Notes under the pieces: generated by a model | The model's database searches: none | The model's input: only the letters and a program-made list of their open reading frames with translations | What the model was told of the DNA's origin: nothing | In this document: piece by piece, positions 38,109 through 46,751 of the stretch | Position numbering within the stretch: the first letter of the stretch is position 1 | How the letters are laid out: every line of letters begins with the position of its first letter | Source of the DNA: Psychrobacter jeotgali | Lineage (GTDB): Bacteria > Pseudomonadota > Gammaproteobacteria > Pseudomonadales > Moraxellaceae | Assembly: GCF_904846315.1 (NCBI RefSeq) | Contig: NZ_CAJHAF010000001.1 | Span: 744,001-808,000, forward strand | DNA: 64,000 nt | Reading direction: 5' to 3' | Position numbers and translations under genes: made by a program

Positions 38109-39038
38109 TTATTCACTAAACTGCTGCTGACAGAGCTCCATAAAAGCCCGACCATACTGACGAATCTCGGCATCGTCACGGACCGCCATCCAACTGGTAA
38201 AACGCCCGAAATGATCGACGGGAATAGCCACTAGGTTTTGGTAATGACTGGGTTCAAACGCCATCTCTGCGATAATTCCGATACCCAAACCTAGACCCAC
38301 ATAAGTACTAATCACATCAGCATCGAGCGCCGATAGTACAATATCAGGCTCAAGCCCTGCATCACTAAAGGTTTTATCAATGGCTCCGCGACCAGTAAAA
38401 CCGCCATGATAAGTCACGATAGGGTAGCTAGCAAGCGTCGGCAAATCTACAGTATCGAGGCCAGCAAGCTCATGGTCACGGGGCACAATAATGCGATGTG
38501 TCCAATCGTAATAGCGATGGCAACGTAGATAATCGTTATGCAGTAAGGATTCTGTAGCGATACCAATATCTGCTTGCCCGCGAATGACCATTTGCGCAAT
38601 AGTTTCAGGATCTGCCTGCTGCAAGATCAAATTAACTTTCGGAAAACGCTCTTTAAAGGCTTTGACCACTTGCGGTAATACATAGCGCGCTTGGGTATGA
38701 GTAGTGGCCACCGTCAGCGTACCGGTATTGGGATTATTAAAATCAAGGCTGAGATTTTCAATGGTGCGAATCTCAGCAAAGATAGTTTCGATGTGCGGTA
38801 GTAATGCGGTACCCATGGGGGTAAGACCAGTGAGCCGCTTGCCTTGACGAATAAAAACTTCGGTCTTGAGCTGATTCTCTAGGGCGGCAATGTGCTTCGA
38901 TAGGCTCGATTGGCTGGTATGCAAAACTGTAGCGGCTTGACTTAGGTTATAGCCATTGACCACAGTATGCCAGACCGTTTCCAGTTGCTTAAGCTGAATC
39001 TGCAAGTGCCGTTGGTTAACTACCATATCGATTGCCAT
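38109..39038 (-). CDS. cysB: CysB-like LysR-family regulator
   Basis: LysR transcription regulator with an N-terminal helix-turn-helix (SQAATVLHTSQSSLSKHIAALE, about residues 32-53) and an effector-binding domain closely resembling CysB/Cbl: VATTHTQARYVLPQVVKAF, GIATESL, YPIVTYHGGFTGRGAID, and SALDADVISTYVGLGLGIG. In relatives CysB activates sulfate assimilation genes with N-acetylserine as inducer. No cys structural gene is nearby. A palindrome at 39111-39130 lies upstream, as expected for an autoregulated LysR gene. Confidence 0.9.
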   Translation of the reverse strand: MAIDMVVNQRHLQIQLKQLETVWHTVVNGYNLSQAATVLHTSQSSLSKHIAALENQLKTEVFIRQGKRLTGLTPMGTALLPHIETIFAEIRTIENLSLDFNNPNTGTLTVATTHTQARYVLPQVVKAFKERFPKVNLILQQADPETIAQMVIRGQADIGIATESLLHNDYLRCHRYYDWTHRIIVPRDHELAGLDTVDLPTLASYPIVTYHGGFTGRGAIDKTFSDAGLEPDIVLSALDADVISTYVGLGLGIGIIAEMAFEPSHYQNLVAIPVDHFGRFTSWMAVRDDAEIRQYGRAFMELCQQQFSE

Positions 39039-39495
39039 AACTAAATCCTATATTGTGCCAGTATATGAATAAGCACCTAGTGTAAAACAAAGCTATTATT
39101 CCTTTATATAATAAATATGTATATATTTATGCATATGTGGAATATAGACTGATTATAGTTTGTTTAGCGGATATATGAGTAATACTGCAAGCTAAAGATA
39201 CATAATATTAACCGCTACAACATTGCCGCAAAAATGAAGATAGTAACTGGCAAGTTAATGCAAAAATATCTAGTCAAGGCAAGCGTTCTCAAGTACCATA
39301 ATTCAATTTTGTAGTAAGTATTGTTTTCCTTATGCCATATATAATGATTTAATTCATGAGTCAATTACTGTTGATATTTGCTTAAAACATTATCGATCTT
39401 CATTTTTGAAAGGTTCAATGTTGTTTGAATAATATCTTTTGGATTGAAAATTAAGTAGGGCGCTGTTTTGATGTTTAAACATTTGGTGAGTCGTT
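39039..39495. other. Divergent intergenic region, cysB-like gene / AmpG-like gene
   Basis: 457 very AT-rich bases. Contents that I can support: a candidate cysB promoter (reverse strand, TTTTAC 39082-39087 and TATACT 39060-39065, 16-base spacing) and a palindrome at 39111-39130. The right half (39200-39480) holds no open frame and no clear structure. Confidence 0.5.
39111..39130. promoter_or_regulatory. AT-rich palindrome upstream of the cysB-like gene
   Basis: ATAAATAT and ATATTTAT are exact reverse complements around a GTAT centre. It starts 73 bases before the cysB-like start codon, just upstream of a candidate -35. It may be an operator, or simply AT-rich chance. Confidence 0.4.
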
Positions 39496-41430
39496 ATGTC
39501 TGCTGTTAAATCTGTACCACCTAATTCTGCTGTTCCCAAAAAATCTTGGGGCGAGGCGATAAAAGCTTATCTCGAGCCCCGTGCCGTTATCATGCTATTT
39601 TTGGGATTTTCAGCAGGTATTCCCATTTTGCTGATTTTCTCAAGTTTGTCGTTGTGGCTACGCGAGGCGGGGATTGAGCGTAGCGTGGTAACTATGTTTA
39701 GCTGGGCAGCGCTTGGTTATTCTTTTAAGTTTATCTGGGCTCCTTTAATCGACGCCCTTCCGGTGCCTTTTTTAACCAAATGGCTGGGACGACGGCGAGC
39801 TTGGATTGTAACCTCGCAGCTGCTTATAGTCATCGCTATCTTATTGATGGCAAGCTTTAATCCGGTTACTGAAAGTGTGCTGTGGTTTATGGCGGCATCG
39901 GCAGTTCTATTAGGGTTCTCATCAGCGACGCAAGATATCGTCATCGATGCGTACCGGATTGAGATTGCGCCGCCGACCTTGCAGCCGACCTTGGCCGCTA
40001 TGTATGTAGCAGGCTACCGCATAGGCATGATTGTTGCGGGGGCAGGGGCGTTATATTTAGCGGACTATTTTGGCTCTACTGAAGCTTTTTATAGCTATGA
40101 GGCTTGGCGTAATACCTATTATATTATGGCCGCAGTGATGTCAATTGGTATCTTGACCACTTTTGCAGGTTATGAGCCTATTGCTGAGATTTTGCAGGTC
40201 AAAAAACAAAAACTTAACCTAAAGATATTTTTTATCTACGCTGGCTTATTGGTGATACCCGGCTCGATTTATGGTTTGGTGAGCTTGGTTGAGATTATTT
40301 ATAATAATTTTTTAGATACGACTATTAATGTTGTACCGCTCGCTATCATGCCAGCCGTTAACCTCTACTTCCTAGCTTTAGTCGCTTGTGCGCCGCTGCT
40401 ACTTTTATTCTTTATTATAAACCAGCCTAAAATTGTTAATAAAGTCTCTTTGGTGGTTGAGACCAGCGAGGACTACGTCAGAATCGTCATGCTTTTTGCT
40501 TTTACGGTCATAAGCTTTATCGCCGCTTTTATTATTATTGGCAGCTTTTTTAGCGATAGTGAAAGCGTGTTATTGAGCTTTGTAGCTGAAACCGTACGCT
40601 TACTGGGCAGTTTAGTGGTGGCCGTAGCGGTAGGATATGGGTTAACGCATGTGGGATTGGCCAAAAAAGAAGTCGCCAAAACCATGTGGATAGATCCTAT
40701 TGCTGACTTCTTCAAACGCTATGGCAAAAAGGCATTATTACTATTGTTACTTATTGGCTTATACCGCGTCTCTGATATTGTAGCGGGGGTCATCTCCAAC
40801 GTTTTTTACCAAGATATGAGCTTTACCAAAGTTGAGATTGCCAATGCCGTCAAGTTGGTTGGCGTATTAATGGCGCTTGCTGGCGGATTTTTGGGCGGGG
40901 TATTGGCGCAAAAGATGCGGCTGATGCATGCCATGATGCTGGGCGCCTTATTAGCCTGTGTGACCAATTTGCTATTTGTATTATTGACTTATAATCCAGG
41001 TAGCTTGCCGCACATGTATCTGGCGGTTATTTTAGATAATTTGGCGGCAGGATTTGCTAGTGCGGTATTTATTGCCTTTTTATCGGCTTTGACTTCTATT
41101 AGGTTTACGGCGGTACAATATTCAATATTTTCGTCCTTGATGACACTGGCACCCAAGGTGTTAGGCGGATACTCTGGCGGTATCGTGGATAATATGGGTT
41201 ATCCATTCTTTTTCTTATTCACTTTTGCTATTGGTATTCCAGTATTGCTGCTTATCTACCTAGTTGATAAACATATTGTTATTGGCGACAACGACGATAT
41301 ATATGGCGATGATGAGGATGACGATAAAGGCGATGGTGCTAAAAGTGATGAAGGTACGGGTGTTGATAAATTGACTAAAATTAATCCCAATTTAACCGAC
41401 ACCAAAGAGCCACCACGTGCGCCAGAATAA
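39496..41430 (+). CDS. ampG: AmpG-like muropeptide permease, enlarged
   Basis: MFS permease resembling AmpG, which imports anhydromuropeptides for wall recycling and beta-lactamase induction. The N-terminal half shows LFLGFSAGIPILL, SFKFIWAPLIDALP, GRRRAWIV, and SATQDIVIDAYRIE, close to AmpG's GRRRGW and SASQDIVFDAW. At 644 residues it is about 150 longer than E. coli AmpG: residues roughly 230-420 hold extra hydrophobic segments in the centre, and the last 40 are an Asp/Gly-rich cytoplasmic tail. It lies upstream of prmC on the same strand (81 bases). Confidence 0.8.
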   Translation: MSAVKSVPPNSAVPKKSWGEAIKAYLEPRAVIMLFLGFSAGIPILLIFSSLSLWLREAGIERSVVTMFSWAALGYSFKFIWAPLIDALPVPFLTKWLGRRRAWIVTSQLLIVIAILLMASFNPVTESVLWFMAASAVLLGFSSATQDIVIDAYRIEIAPPTLQPTLAAMYVAGYRIGMIVAGAGALYLADYFGSTEAFYSYEAWRNTYYIMAAVMSIGILTTFAGYEPIAEILQVKKQKLNLKIFFIYAGLLVIPGSIYGLVSLVEIIYNNFLDTTINVVPLAIMPAVNLYFLALVACAPLLLLFFIINQPKIVNKVSLVVETSEDYVRIVMLFAFTVISFIAAFIIIGSFFSDSESVLLSFVAETVRLLGSLVVAVAVGYGLTHVGLAKKEVAKTMWIDPIADFFKRYGKKALLLLLLIGLYRVSDIVAGVISNVFYQDMSFTKVEIANAVKLVGVLMALAGGFLGGVLAQKMRLMHAMMLGALLACVTNLLFVLLTYNPGSLPHMYLAVILDNLAAGFASAVFIAFLSALTSIRFTAVQYSIFSSLMTLAPKVLGGYSGGIVDNMGYPFFFLFTFAIGIPVLLLIYLVDKHIVIGDNDDIYGDDEDDDKGDGAKSDEGTGVDKLTKINPNLTDTKEPPRAPE

Positions 41431-41511
41431 AGATACAGGTTAAAAATAGGGGCATTGGTTATATGTCACCGGTTATCAATATAAAGGGTTATTGAAAGTT
41501 TTGAGAAGTTT

Positions 41512-42450
41512 ATGACAACATTTAATATTCGTCAGATAAAACAGCAAATAAAACAACTGGCAAATGAGACCTCAGATAGTAATGGTAAGGCCTTGCCATC
41601 ATTCTGGCTGACGGATTGGTTATTATATGTCATTGATAAGCCCGCATTATTTTTAATCACAGACGATGATTATCAGCTGACCGATAGCGAGCTTGACCAG
41701 TTCAATACGGGTATTACTAACATGCAGCAAGGTATGCCTTTAGCTTATCTGACCGGCCAGCAGGAATTTTGGTCGCTTGATTTTAAGGTAAACGCACACA
41801 CGCTCATTCCAAGACCAGATACCGAGGTATTAGTCGAGCAAGTCCTTCGTTGGATAGGAGAGTGTGAGAGCAATAGAGCTGAGCGTCTTGATAAAGCGAA
41901 TAACGTCGCCATAAACCATAATAACCCTAACGATAACAAGCGTTTACTTGATTTGGGCACGGGATCGGGTTGTATTGCAATCAGCCTTGCCCATGAGCTG
42001 CAAAAGGATGCTCAACCCAATTGGCAAGTGGTCGCCGTTGATATCTCAGCTGAAGCGTTAGAAGTCGCTGAATATAATGCAGCGGCTAATAATACTCAGG
42101 TCGCATTTATGCAAAGCAGCTGGTATGAGGCGTTATCAACCAATCCTGCACAGCGCTTTGATGTCATCGTCTCCAATCCGCCTTATATCGATGAAAGCGA
42201 TGAGCATTTGATCGATTTGCAAGCGGAGCCAATTAGTGCGCTAAGTGCGCCCGAGCAGGGATTGGCTGATATAGCCCATATCGTGCAATACGCGCCGCAA
42301 TTTTTACAGGCAGGTGGTTTGCTCGCTATTGAGCATGGCTATGACCAAGGAAAGGCGGTTCGTAAGCTTTTTTTAGAGCGTGGCTTTAAGGCAGTGAAAA
42401 CTGTATCCGATTATGGCGGTAATGATAGAGTTACGCTGGGTGAGATTTAG
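41512..42450 (+). CDS. prmC: Release factor glutamine methyltransferase
   Basis: Methylates the GGQ glutamine of release factors RF1 and RF2. The N-terminal five-helix domain includes YLTGQQEFWSLDFKVN and LIPRPDTEVLVE; the SAM-binding motif is LLDLGTGSGCIAISLA, and the catalytic NPPYIDESDEHL follows. It is 312 residues versus 277 in E. coli, mainly from an Asn-rich insertion (about residues 118-142) just before motif I. prfA is not adjacent. The moeB-like gene follows after 32 bases. Confidence 0.96.
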   Translation: MTTFNIRQIKQQIKQLANETSDSNGKALPSFWLTDWLLYVIDKPALFLITDDDYQLTDSELDQFNTGITNMQQGMPLAYLTGQQEFWSLDFKVNAHTLIPRPDTEVLVEQVLRWIGECESNRAERLDKANNVAINHNNPNDNKRLLDLGTGSGCIAISLAHELQKDAQPNWQVVAVDISAEALEVAEYNAAANNTQVAFMQSSWYEALSTNPAQRFDVIVSNPPYIDESDEHLIDLQAEPISALSAPEQGLADIAHIVQYAPQFLQAGGLLAIEHGYDQGKAVRKLFLERGFKAVKTVSDYGGNDRVTLGEI

Positions 42451-42482
42451 TTTTAAAATATTTTATAATTTTGGTAATAACT

Positions 42483-43313
42483 ATGACATCGTCAACAGAC
42501 GTCCAACCTTCAATAAACAAAGCTTCGATAGCTGTCTCAATAGATAGCCAAACGCTTAACGATGACGAGCTACTGCGTTATGCGCGCCAAGTCCTGCTTG
42601 AGGGCTGGGATGTCGACGCACAGCTGCGCTTAAAATCCTCGCGTATCGTTATGATTGGGGCCGGCGGGCTGGGTTGTCCAGCCTCTGAGACTTTGGTGCG
42701 GGCGGGTCTGGGTCAATTGCTACTCATCGATGATGATGTCATCGAAGAGAGTAATTTGCAGCGGCAAACGCTATTTTTGCCTACTGATATTGGCAAACCC
42801 AAAGCTGAAACGGCGGCGCAGCTGTTGCAGGAAATTAATCCGATGATTGAAGCTCGGGCTACGGTTGCACGGCTAAGTGATGATAATGCTTACGAATTAA
42901 TGGATATGGCAGCGGGCAAGCCTGACTTGCTACTTGATTGTACTGATAACTTTGCCACCCGTGCGATGATTAATCGCATCAGTGTGCGCTATCAGATTCC
43001 GCTATTGTCAGCCTCGGCGATTGGTATGCAAGGTCAGCTGGCTTTATATGAACCAGCATTGAATACCGGCTGCTATTACTGTGTATTTGGCGAGCATAAT
43101 AGCGATACTGATGAGCGCACTTGTGCCAACTCAGGGGTGCTAGCCAGCACGACTGCCATTATGGGCAATCTACAAGCTAATGCTGCCTTACAGTATTTAG
43201 GTTTAACTAAAAATCCACTGACAGGCAAGCTATTAATGTGGGACGGTAGGCAGATGCAACAACGCTTGATGGGCTATCGGCAAGATAGCGACTGTCCTAT
43301 TTGTGCCGCTTAG
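42483..43313 (+). CDS. moeB: MoeB/ThiF-family adenylyltransferase
   Basis: E1-like enzyme that adenylates the C-terminal Gly-Gly of a small sulfur carrier (MoaD or ThiS). The nucleotide loop GAGGLGCPASETLVRAGLG, the DDDVIEESNLQRQTLF arginine region and DIGKPKAE are intact; zinc cysteines appear as CYYC and CPIC. There is no C-terminal rhodanese domain, which fits bacterial MoeB. No moa or thi gene is near, so MoeB versus ThiF is not certain. I start at ATG 42483; an in-frame TTG four codons earlier is less likely. Confidence 0.85.
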   Translation: MTSSTDVQPSINKASIAVSIDSQTLNDDELLRYARQVLLEGWDVDAQLRLKSSRIVMIGAGGLGCPASETLVRAGLGQLLLIDDDVIEESNLQRQTLFLPTDIGKPKAETAAQLLQEINPMIEARATVARLSDDNAYELMDMAAGKPDLLLDCTDNFATRAMINRISVRYQIPLLSASAIGMQGQLALYEPALNTGCYYCVFGEHNSDTDERTCANSGVLASTTAIMGNLQANAALQYLGLTKNPLTGKLLMWDGRQMQQRLMGYRQDSDCPICAA

Positions 43314-43325
43314 TGTTTGTTTTAA

Positions 43326-43351
43326 TTTTTATCTATTTTTTTTATCTATTT
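43326..43351. repeat. Perfect 13-base tandem duplication
   Basis: TTTTTATCTATTT occurs twice in succession in the 54-base gap between the moeB-like gene and the ABC1 kinase gene. Confidence 0.8.
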
Positions 43352-43367
43352 ATAACAGTTGTCATTT

Positions 43368-44705
43368 ATGAAAATTCATCGTCCGCATTTATTAAAACAT
43401 AGCTTTAACGTCGTAAATAGAGTTCGGCAAACAGCAAGCATTGCCGGATTATCTGCGCTGCGTGTCGCTAAGGGTGAAAAGCCCGATGCTAGGTTGTTAA
43501 AAGAGACCTTTGAGCAGTTAGGGACGACTTATATCAAAATCGGTCAGTTTATTGCCAGTACGCCTTCGTTGTTTCCGCGCAACTATGTGGAAGCGTTTCA
43601 GGATTGTTTGGATCAGACCACGCCATTACCCTTTGATTATATTGAGCAAGTGTTAAGGGAGGAGCTAACGACGGATGGTCAGAGCTTGTCTGATAAGTTT
43701 GCTCATATTGAGCCTAAGCCTTTGGCATCGGCGTCTATCGCTCAGGTGCATGCCGCGCGTTTGCACAATGGTGATGAAGTGGTATTAAAGGTACAAAAAC
43801 CTAATGTCGAGACTATTATGCAGACCGACTTAGGCGTGCTACACGGCGTCACTAAGTTGCTCGAGATCATCATGCCCTCGATGAAGTTTGCTAGTATAGC
43901 GCCGATTATCGATGAGATTCGCTTAAGGATGTTGGCTGAAACGGACTTTATCGCTGAGGCGCAAAATATCCGAGATTTTCAGCAGTTCTTGGCAATGTCG
44001 GGTAACACGCGCGTGGTCGCTCCCAAGGTTTATGATGACTTGACAACCAAACGTGTACTGACCATGAGCCGCTTACGCGGGGTTTCTATGATTGATGAGG
44101 TAGCGATGCGTCAATACTGTAGTGATCCGGCGCAAGTGATGGCCGATACGTTGAATACTTGGTTTGCAAGTTTGATGCTATCTAACAGCTTCCATGCCGA
44201 TTTGCACGCTGGCAACTTAATGCTACTCACCGATGGCCGCATTGGTTTTATTGATTTTGGTATTGTCGGTAAACTCAAAGCTGAGAGTTGGCGCGCCTGT
44301 ATGGGTATGATGCAAGCCTTGCAGGATAATGACTATCAAAACATGGCGCACTATATGATCGATATGGAGATGACCCATGGACGCAGTCAAGTCGATGCGG
44401 ATGCCCTTGCAGACGATTTGCAGCGTATGATGCGTACGATTATGGCGGAGGATGTCAAGATTACCAGTGGTGTCCCTTTTAATAATAAAGAGCAGGCTGA
44501 CGAGCTCAATCAGATGATGCTGGAGATTGTCGATGTAGGCAAGCGTCATGGTATTCACTTCCCGCGCGACTTTGCCTTATTAACCAAGCAGCTGTTATAT
44601 TTTGATCGTTTTATGCGCACGCTTGCGCCTGATATGGACATGTTTAGTGATAGCCGAGTGGCTATATTGGGTGAGCCCACCGCTATAGAGTCCACCGCTA
44701 TTTAG
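43368..44705 (+). CDS. ABC1/UbiB-family atypical kinase
   Basis: UbiB/ADCK-type protein kinase-like fold. YIKIGQFIASTPSLFP is the family KxGQ region, PLASASIAQVHAA is the A-rich nucleotide loop, VVLKVQKP holds the ATP lysine, FHADLHAGNLM is the catalytic loop, and IDFGIVG the DFG motif. Family members support coenzyme Q synthesis or lipid homeostasis. At 445 residues it lacks the two C-terminal membrane helices of classic UbiB (about 546), so it may be a second, soluble paralog. ATG 43368 is chosen over an upstream TTG. Confidence 0.88.
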   Translation: MKIHRPHLLKHSFNVVNRVRQTASIAGLSALRVAKGEKPDARLLKETFEQLGTTYIKIGQFIASTPSLFPRNYVEAFQDCLDQTTPLPFDYIEQVLREELTTDGQSLSDKFAHIEPKPLASASIAQVHAARLHNGDEVVLKVQKPNVETIMQTDLGVLHGVTKLLEIIMPSMKFASIAPIIDEIRLRMLAETDFIAEAQNIRDFQQFLAMSGNTRVVAPKVYDDLTTKRVLTMSRLRGVSMIDEVAMRQYCSDPAQVMADTLNTWFASLMLSNSFHADLHAGNLMLLTDGRIGFIDFGIVGKLKAESWRACMGMMQALQDNDYQNMAHYMIDMEMTHGRSQVDADALADDLQRMMRTIMAEDVKITSGVPFNNKEQADELNQMMLEIVDVGKRHGIHFPRDFALLTKQLLYFDRFMRTLAPDMDMFSDSRVAILGEPTAIESTAI

Positions 44706-44766
44706 TTGATGCACTTTTAAAAAAACACAAAGGATTGTGTGCTGATGACCACAAATTGGCTCTGTC

Positions 44767-46011
44767 ATGATGACTGCTCCTAAAAGCCGGAGAACATTTA
44801 CCATCACTAATGAAACCGCTATAGCCTTGATAGGGCTGTATTGTTTGGCAGTGGTGATGGGCTATGGCCGGTTTCTCTTCACGGCGACCCTACCAGATAT
44901 TATGATGCAGCTGACTTTGTCGACTACGGTTGCAGGTTGGCTGGCGTCCATTAATTATATCGGCTATTTCATTGGCGCTTTGGTAGCGATGTTTGTCCCG
45001 CAGCGTCTCACTTGGCAAACTTTAGTTTTTTGGACCACGGTTAGCATAGTCACTACTATGCTGCTCGCCATACCTAATATGTCATTAATACTGTGGTATA
45101 TCATCCGGCTGCTGGCAGGTATTGCTAGTGGCATTGCGATGATTTTAAGCTCAACGCTGGTCATACAAAGCCTTAGTGATAAACGGCGCTCGGTACTCTC
45201 CACCTTGCACTATGCTGGTATCGGCGTGGGCATTAGTGCTTCTGCTCTGCTAACTTGGTTACTGCTGGTTCTGGGTTATCATTTCGATATGATTTGGTTG
45301 GTTGCTGGGATTAGTAGCTTGCCATTGTTATGGCTGTTATTTGGCATACGACCTACACCATCAAGCTCACTCACTTCAAGTCATCAGTATCAATCTCTAC
45401 GACAGACTTATATTAATTTTAAACGTGCCTTATATGAAGCCGTTATTGGTAATACTAAAGCCATTACACTGCTAGCGGCGAGTTATGTATTAGCAGGGTT
45501 TGGTTATATTACCTCAGCGACTTTTTTGCCGGTTATGGCGGTGCAGCGCTTGAGCACGCAGTCTTATGCTGGATTGCTTATTTGGTTGATTGTTGGGGTT
45601 TTCGTTACCTTGTTTAACCCTGTTTGGGGCTTGCTGGCGAAGCGTATTGGCGAAATTAATACGCTGATTGGACTGACTTTATTGCAAGCCGTAGGGATGT
45701 TCACTCCCATTTGGTTTGATGGTGCTTTGGGTTTGTATGCCAATGCCGCCATTTTAGGCTTAACCTTTGCTGGTATGGTTTCTATGACCCTTAATATTAT
45801 TAAAAATATGAATCCAGCTTATTCTAATCTGCTGATTGGTTTGGCCACTTTAGCTTATGCTTTGGGGCAATTTATAGGTCCGCTAGTCACGGTTGCCTTG
45901 GCTGGCAAAGATGATAATTTTAATGCAGGCTTGTTCGTTGCTGGTATGGGGCTATTAGTTGGTGTTGTTTTATTATTCATATTTCGTAGGCAAGTTAAAC
46001 AAACCGTTTGA
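44767..46011 (+). CDS. MFS transporter, YbfB/YjiJ-type
   Basis: Twelve-helix major facilitator protein, 414 residues. The opening segment VVMGYGRFLFTATLPDIM followed by AGWLASINYIGYFIGAL is typical of the YbfB/YjiJ (MFS_4) group. No substrate is known for this group. It lies 61 bases after the ABC1 kinase gene on the same strand. A weak hairpin (AGCCT / AGGCT, 46045-46061) with T-rich DNA follows and may terminate it. Confidence 0.87.
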   Translation: MMTAPKSRRTFTITNETAIALIGLYCLAVVMGYGRFLFTATLPDIMMQLTLSTTVAGWLASINYIGYFIGALVAMFVPQRLTWQTLVFWTTVSIVTTMLLAIPNMSLILWYIIRLLAGIASGIAMILSSTLVIQSLSDKRRSVLSTLHYAGIGVGISASALLTWLLLVLGYHFDMIWLVAGISSLPLLWLLFGIRPTPSSSLTSSHQYQSLRQTYINFKRALYEAVIGNTKAITLLAASYVLAGFGYITSATFLPVMAVQRLSTQSYAGLLIWLIVGVFVTLFNPVWGLLAKRIGEINTLIGLTLLQAVGMFTPIWFDGALGLYANAAILGLTFAGMVSMTLNIIKNMNPAYSNLLIGLATLAYALGQFIGPLVTVALAGKDDNFNAGLFVAGMGLLVGVVLLFIFRRQVKQTV

Positions 46012-46098
46012 TGGTTTAAATTTATCCAAATGGCATAGTTTTTGAGCCTTGTTTTTAGGCTTTGTTTTCAAGTTTTTATCAATCCTTGTTCTCAATTT

Positions 46099-46587
46099 TC
46101 AAACCATACTACGGCTGAACACTTCTCGCAGCTCAAAACTGGTATGGACTTGAGCCACACCTTCAATCCGGTTGAGTCTATGTAATAAAAACTCTTCATA
46201 ATGGGCCATATCACGCACTCGAACCTTGATTAAGTAGTCCTCAGTGCGCCCAGTGACGATACTACAGCTGATGACTTCATCAAAGCTTTGTACCTTACGC
46301 TCAAACTGCTCAAAGCGCTCAGCGGTATGGCGATCCATGCTAACAGCGATAAATACCGCTAAAGGGTAGCCCAATTTCTGTGCGTCGGTTTGGGTATGGT
46401 AGCCTGTTATAATGGCATTGTCCTCCAAACGCTTAACCCGGCGGGCGCAGGGAGTAGCAGAAAGGTTGACCTTTTCAGCGAGCTCAGTAATGCTCATACG
46501 GGCATCGGTTTGTAAAAGCCGCAGTAATTGTCTGTCAATATCATCAATATCATAAGGTAATGCTTCAGTATTATTGCTGTTTGCCAT
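46099..46587 (-). CDS. Lrp/AsnC-family transcription regulator
   Basis: 162 residues with an N-terminal winged helix-turn-helix (DIDRQLLRLLQTDARMSITELAEKVNLS region, about 17-45) and a C-terminal RAM ligand-binding domain (SFDEVISCSIVTGRTEDYLIKVRVRD). This family senses amino acids. It diverges from leuA with a 164-base shared region containing a 19-base near-palindrome, so regulation of leuA and of itself is a reasonable inference. The ligand cannot be read from sequence. Confidence 0.93.
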   Translation of the reverse strand: MANSNNTEALPYDIDDIDRQLLRLLQTDARMSITELAEKVNLSATPCARRVKRLEDNAIITGYHTQTDAQKLGYPLAVFIAVSMDRHTAERFEQFERKVQSFDEVISCSIVTGRTEDYLIKVRVRDMAHYEEFLLHRLNRIEGVAQVHTSFELREVFSRSMV

Positions 46588-46632
46588 GGTTTTAGCCCTA
46601 TTATGTATTTAACAACTAATAATACACTCAAT

Positions 46633-46651
46633 ATTGGTGATAATCACTAAT
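46633..46651. promoter_or_regulatory. Candidate Lrp/AsnC-family operator
   Basis: ATTGGTGAT and ATCACTAAT are reverse complements around a central A, with a single G-T mismatch. The site is 46 bases before the regulator's start codon and about 55 bases upstream of the leuA -10 (46706-46711), a position from which either autoregulation or leuA control could occur. Confidence 0.55.
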
Positions 46652-46705
46652 AATAAGACAAATTATATAAAATAAAGCTGCTTTTCACTTCTTATAATTT
46701 GCTAT

Positions 46706-46711
46706 TATAAT
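46706..46711 (+). promoter_or_regulatory. Candidate leuA promoter -10
   Basis: A perfect TATAAT with only a weak -35 (TTTTCA near 46683). The leader would be about 35 bases, too short for a leucine attenuator; the only mini frame in it (MNFFNYCK) has no leucine. Confidence 0.45.
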
Positions 46712-46751
46712 GGCATGAACTTTTTCAATTACTGTAAATAAGGTCAGTCAC

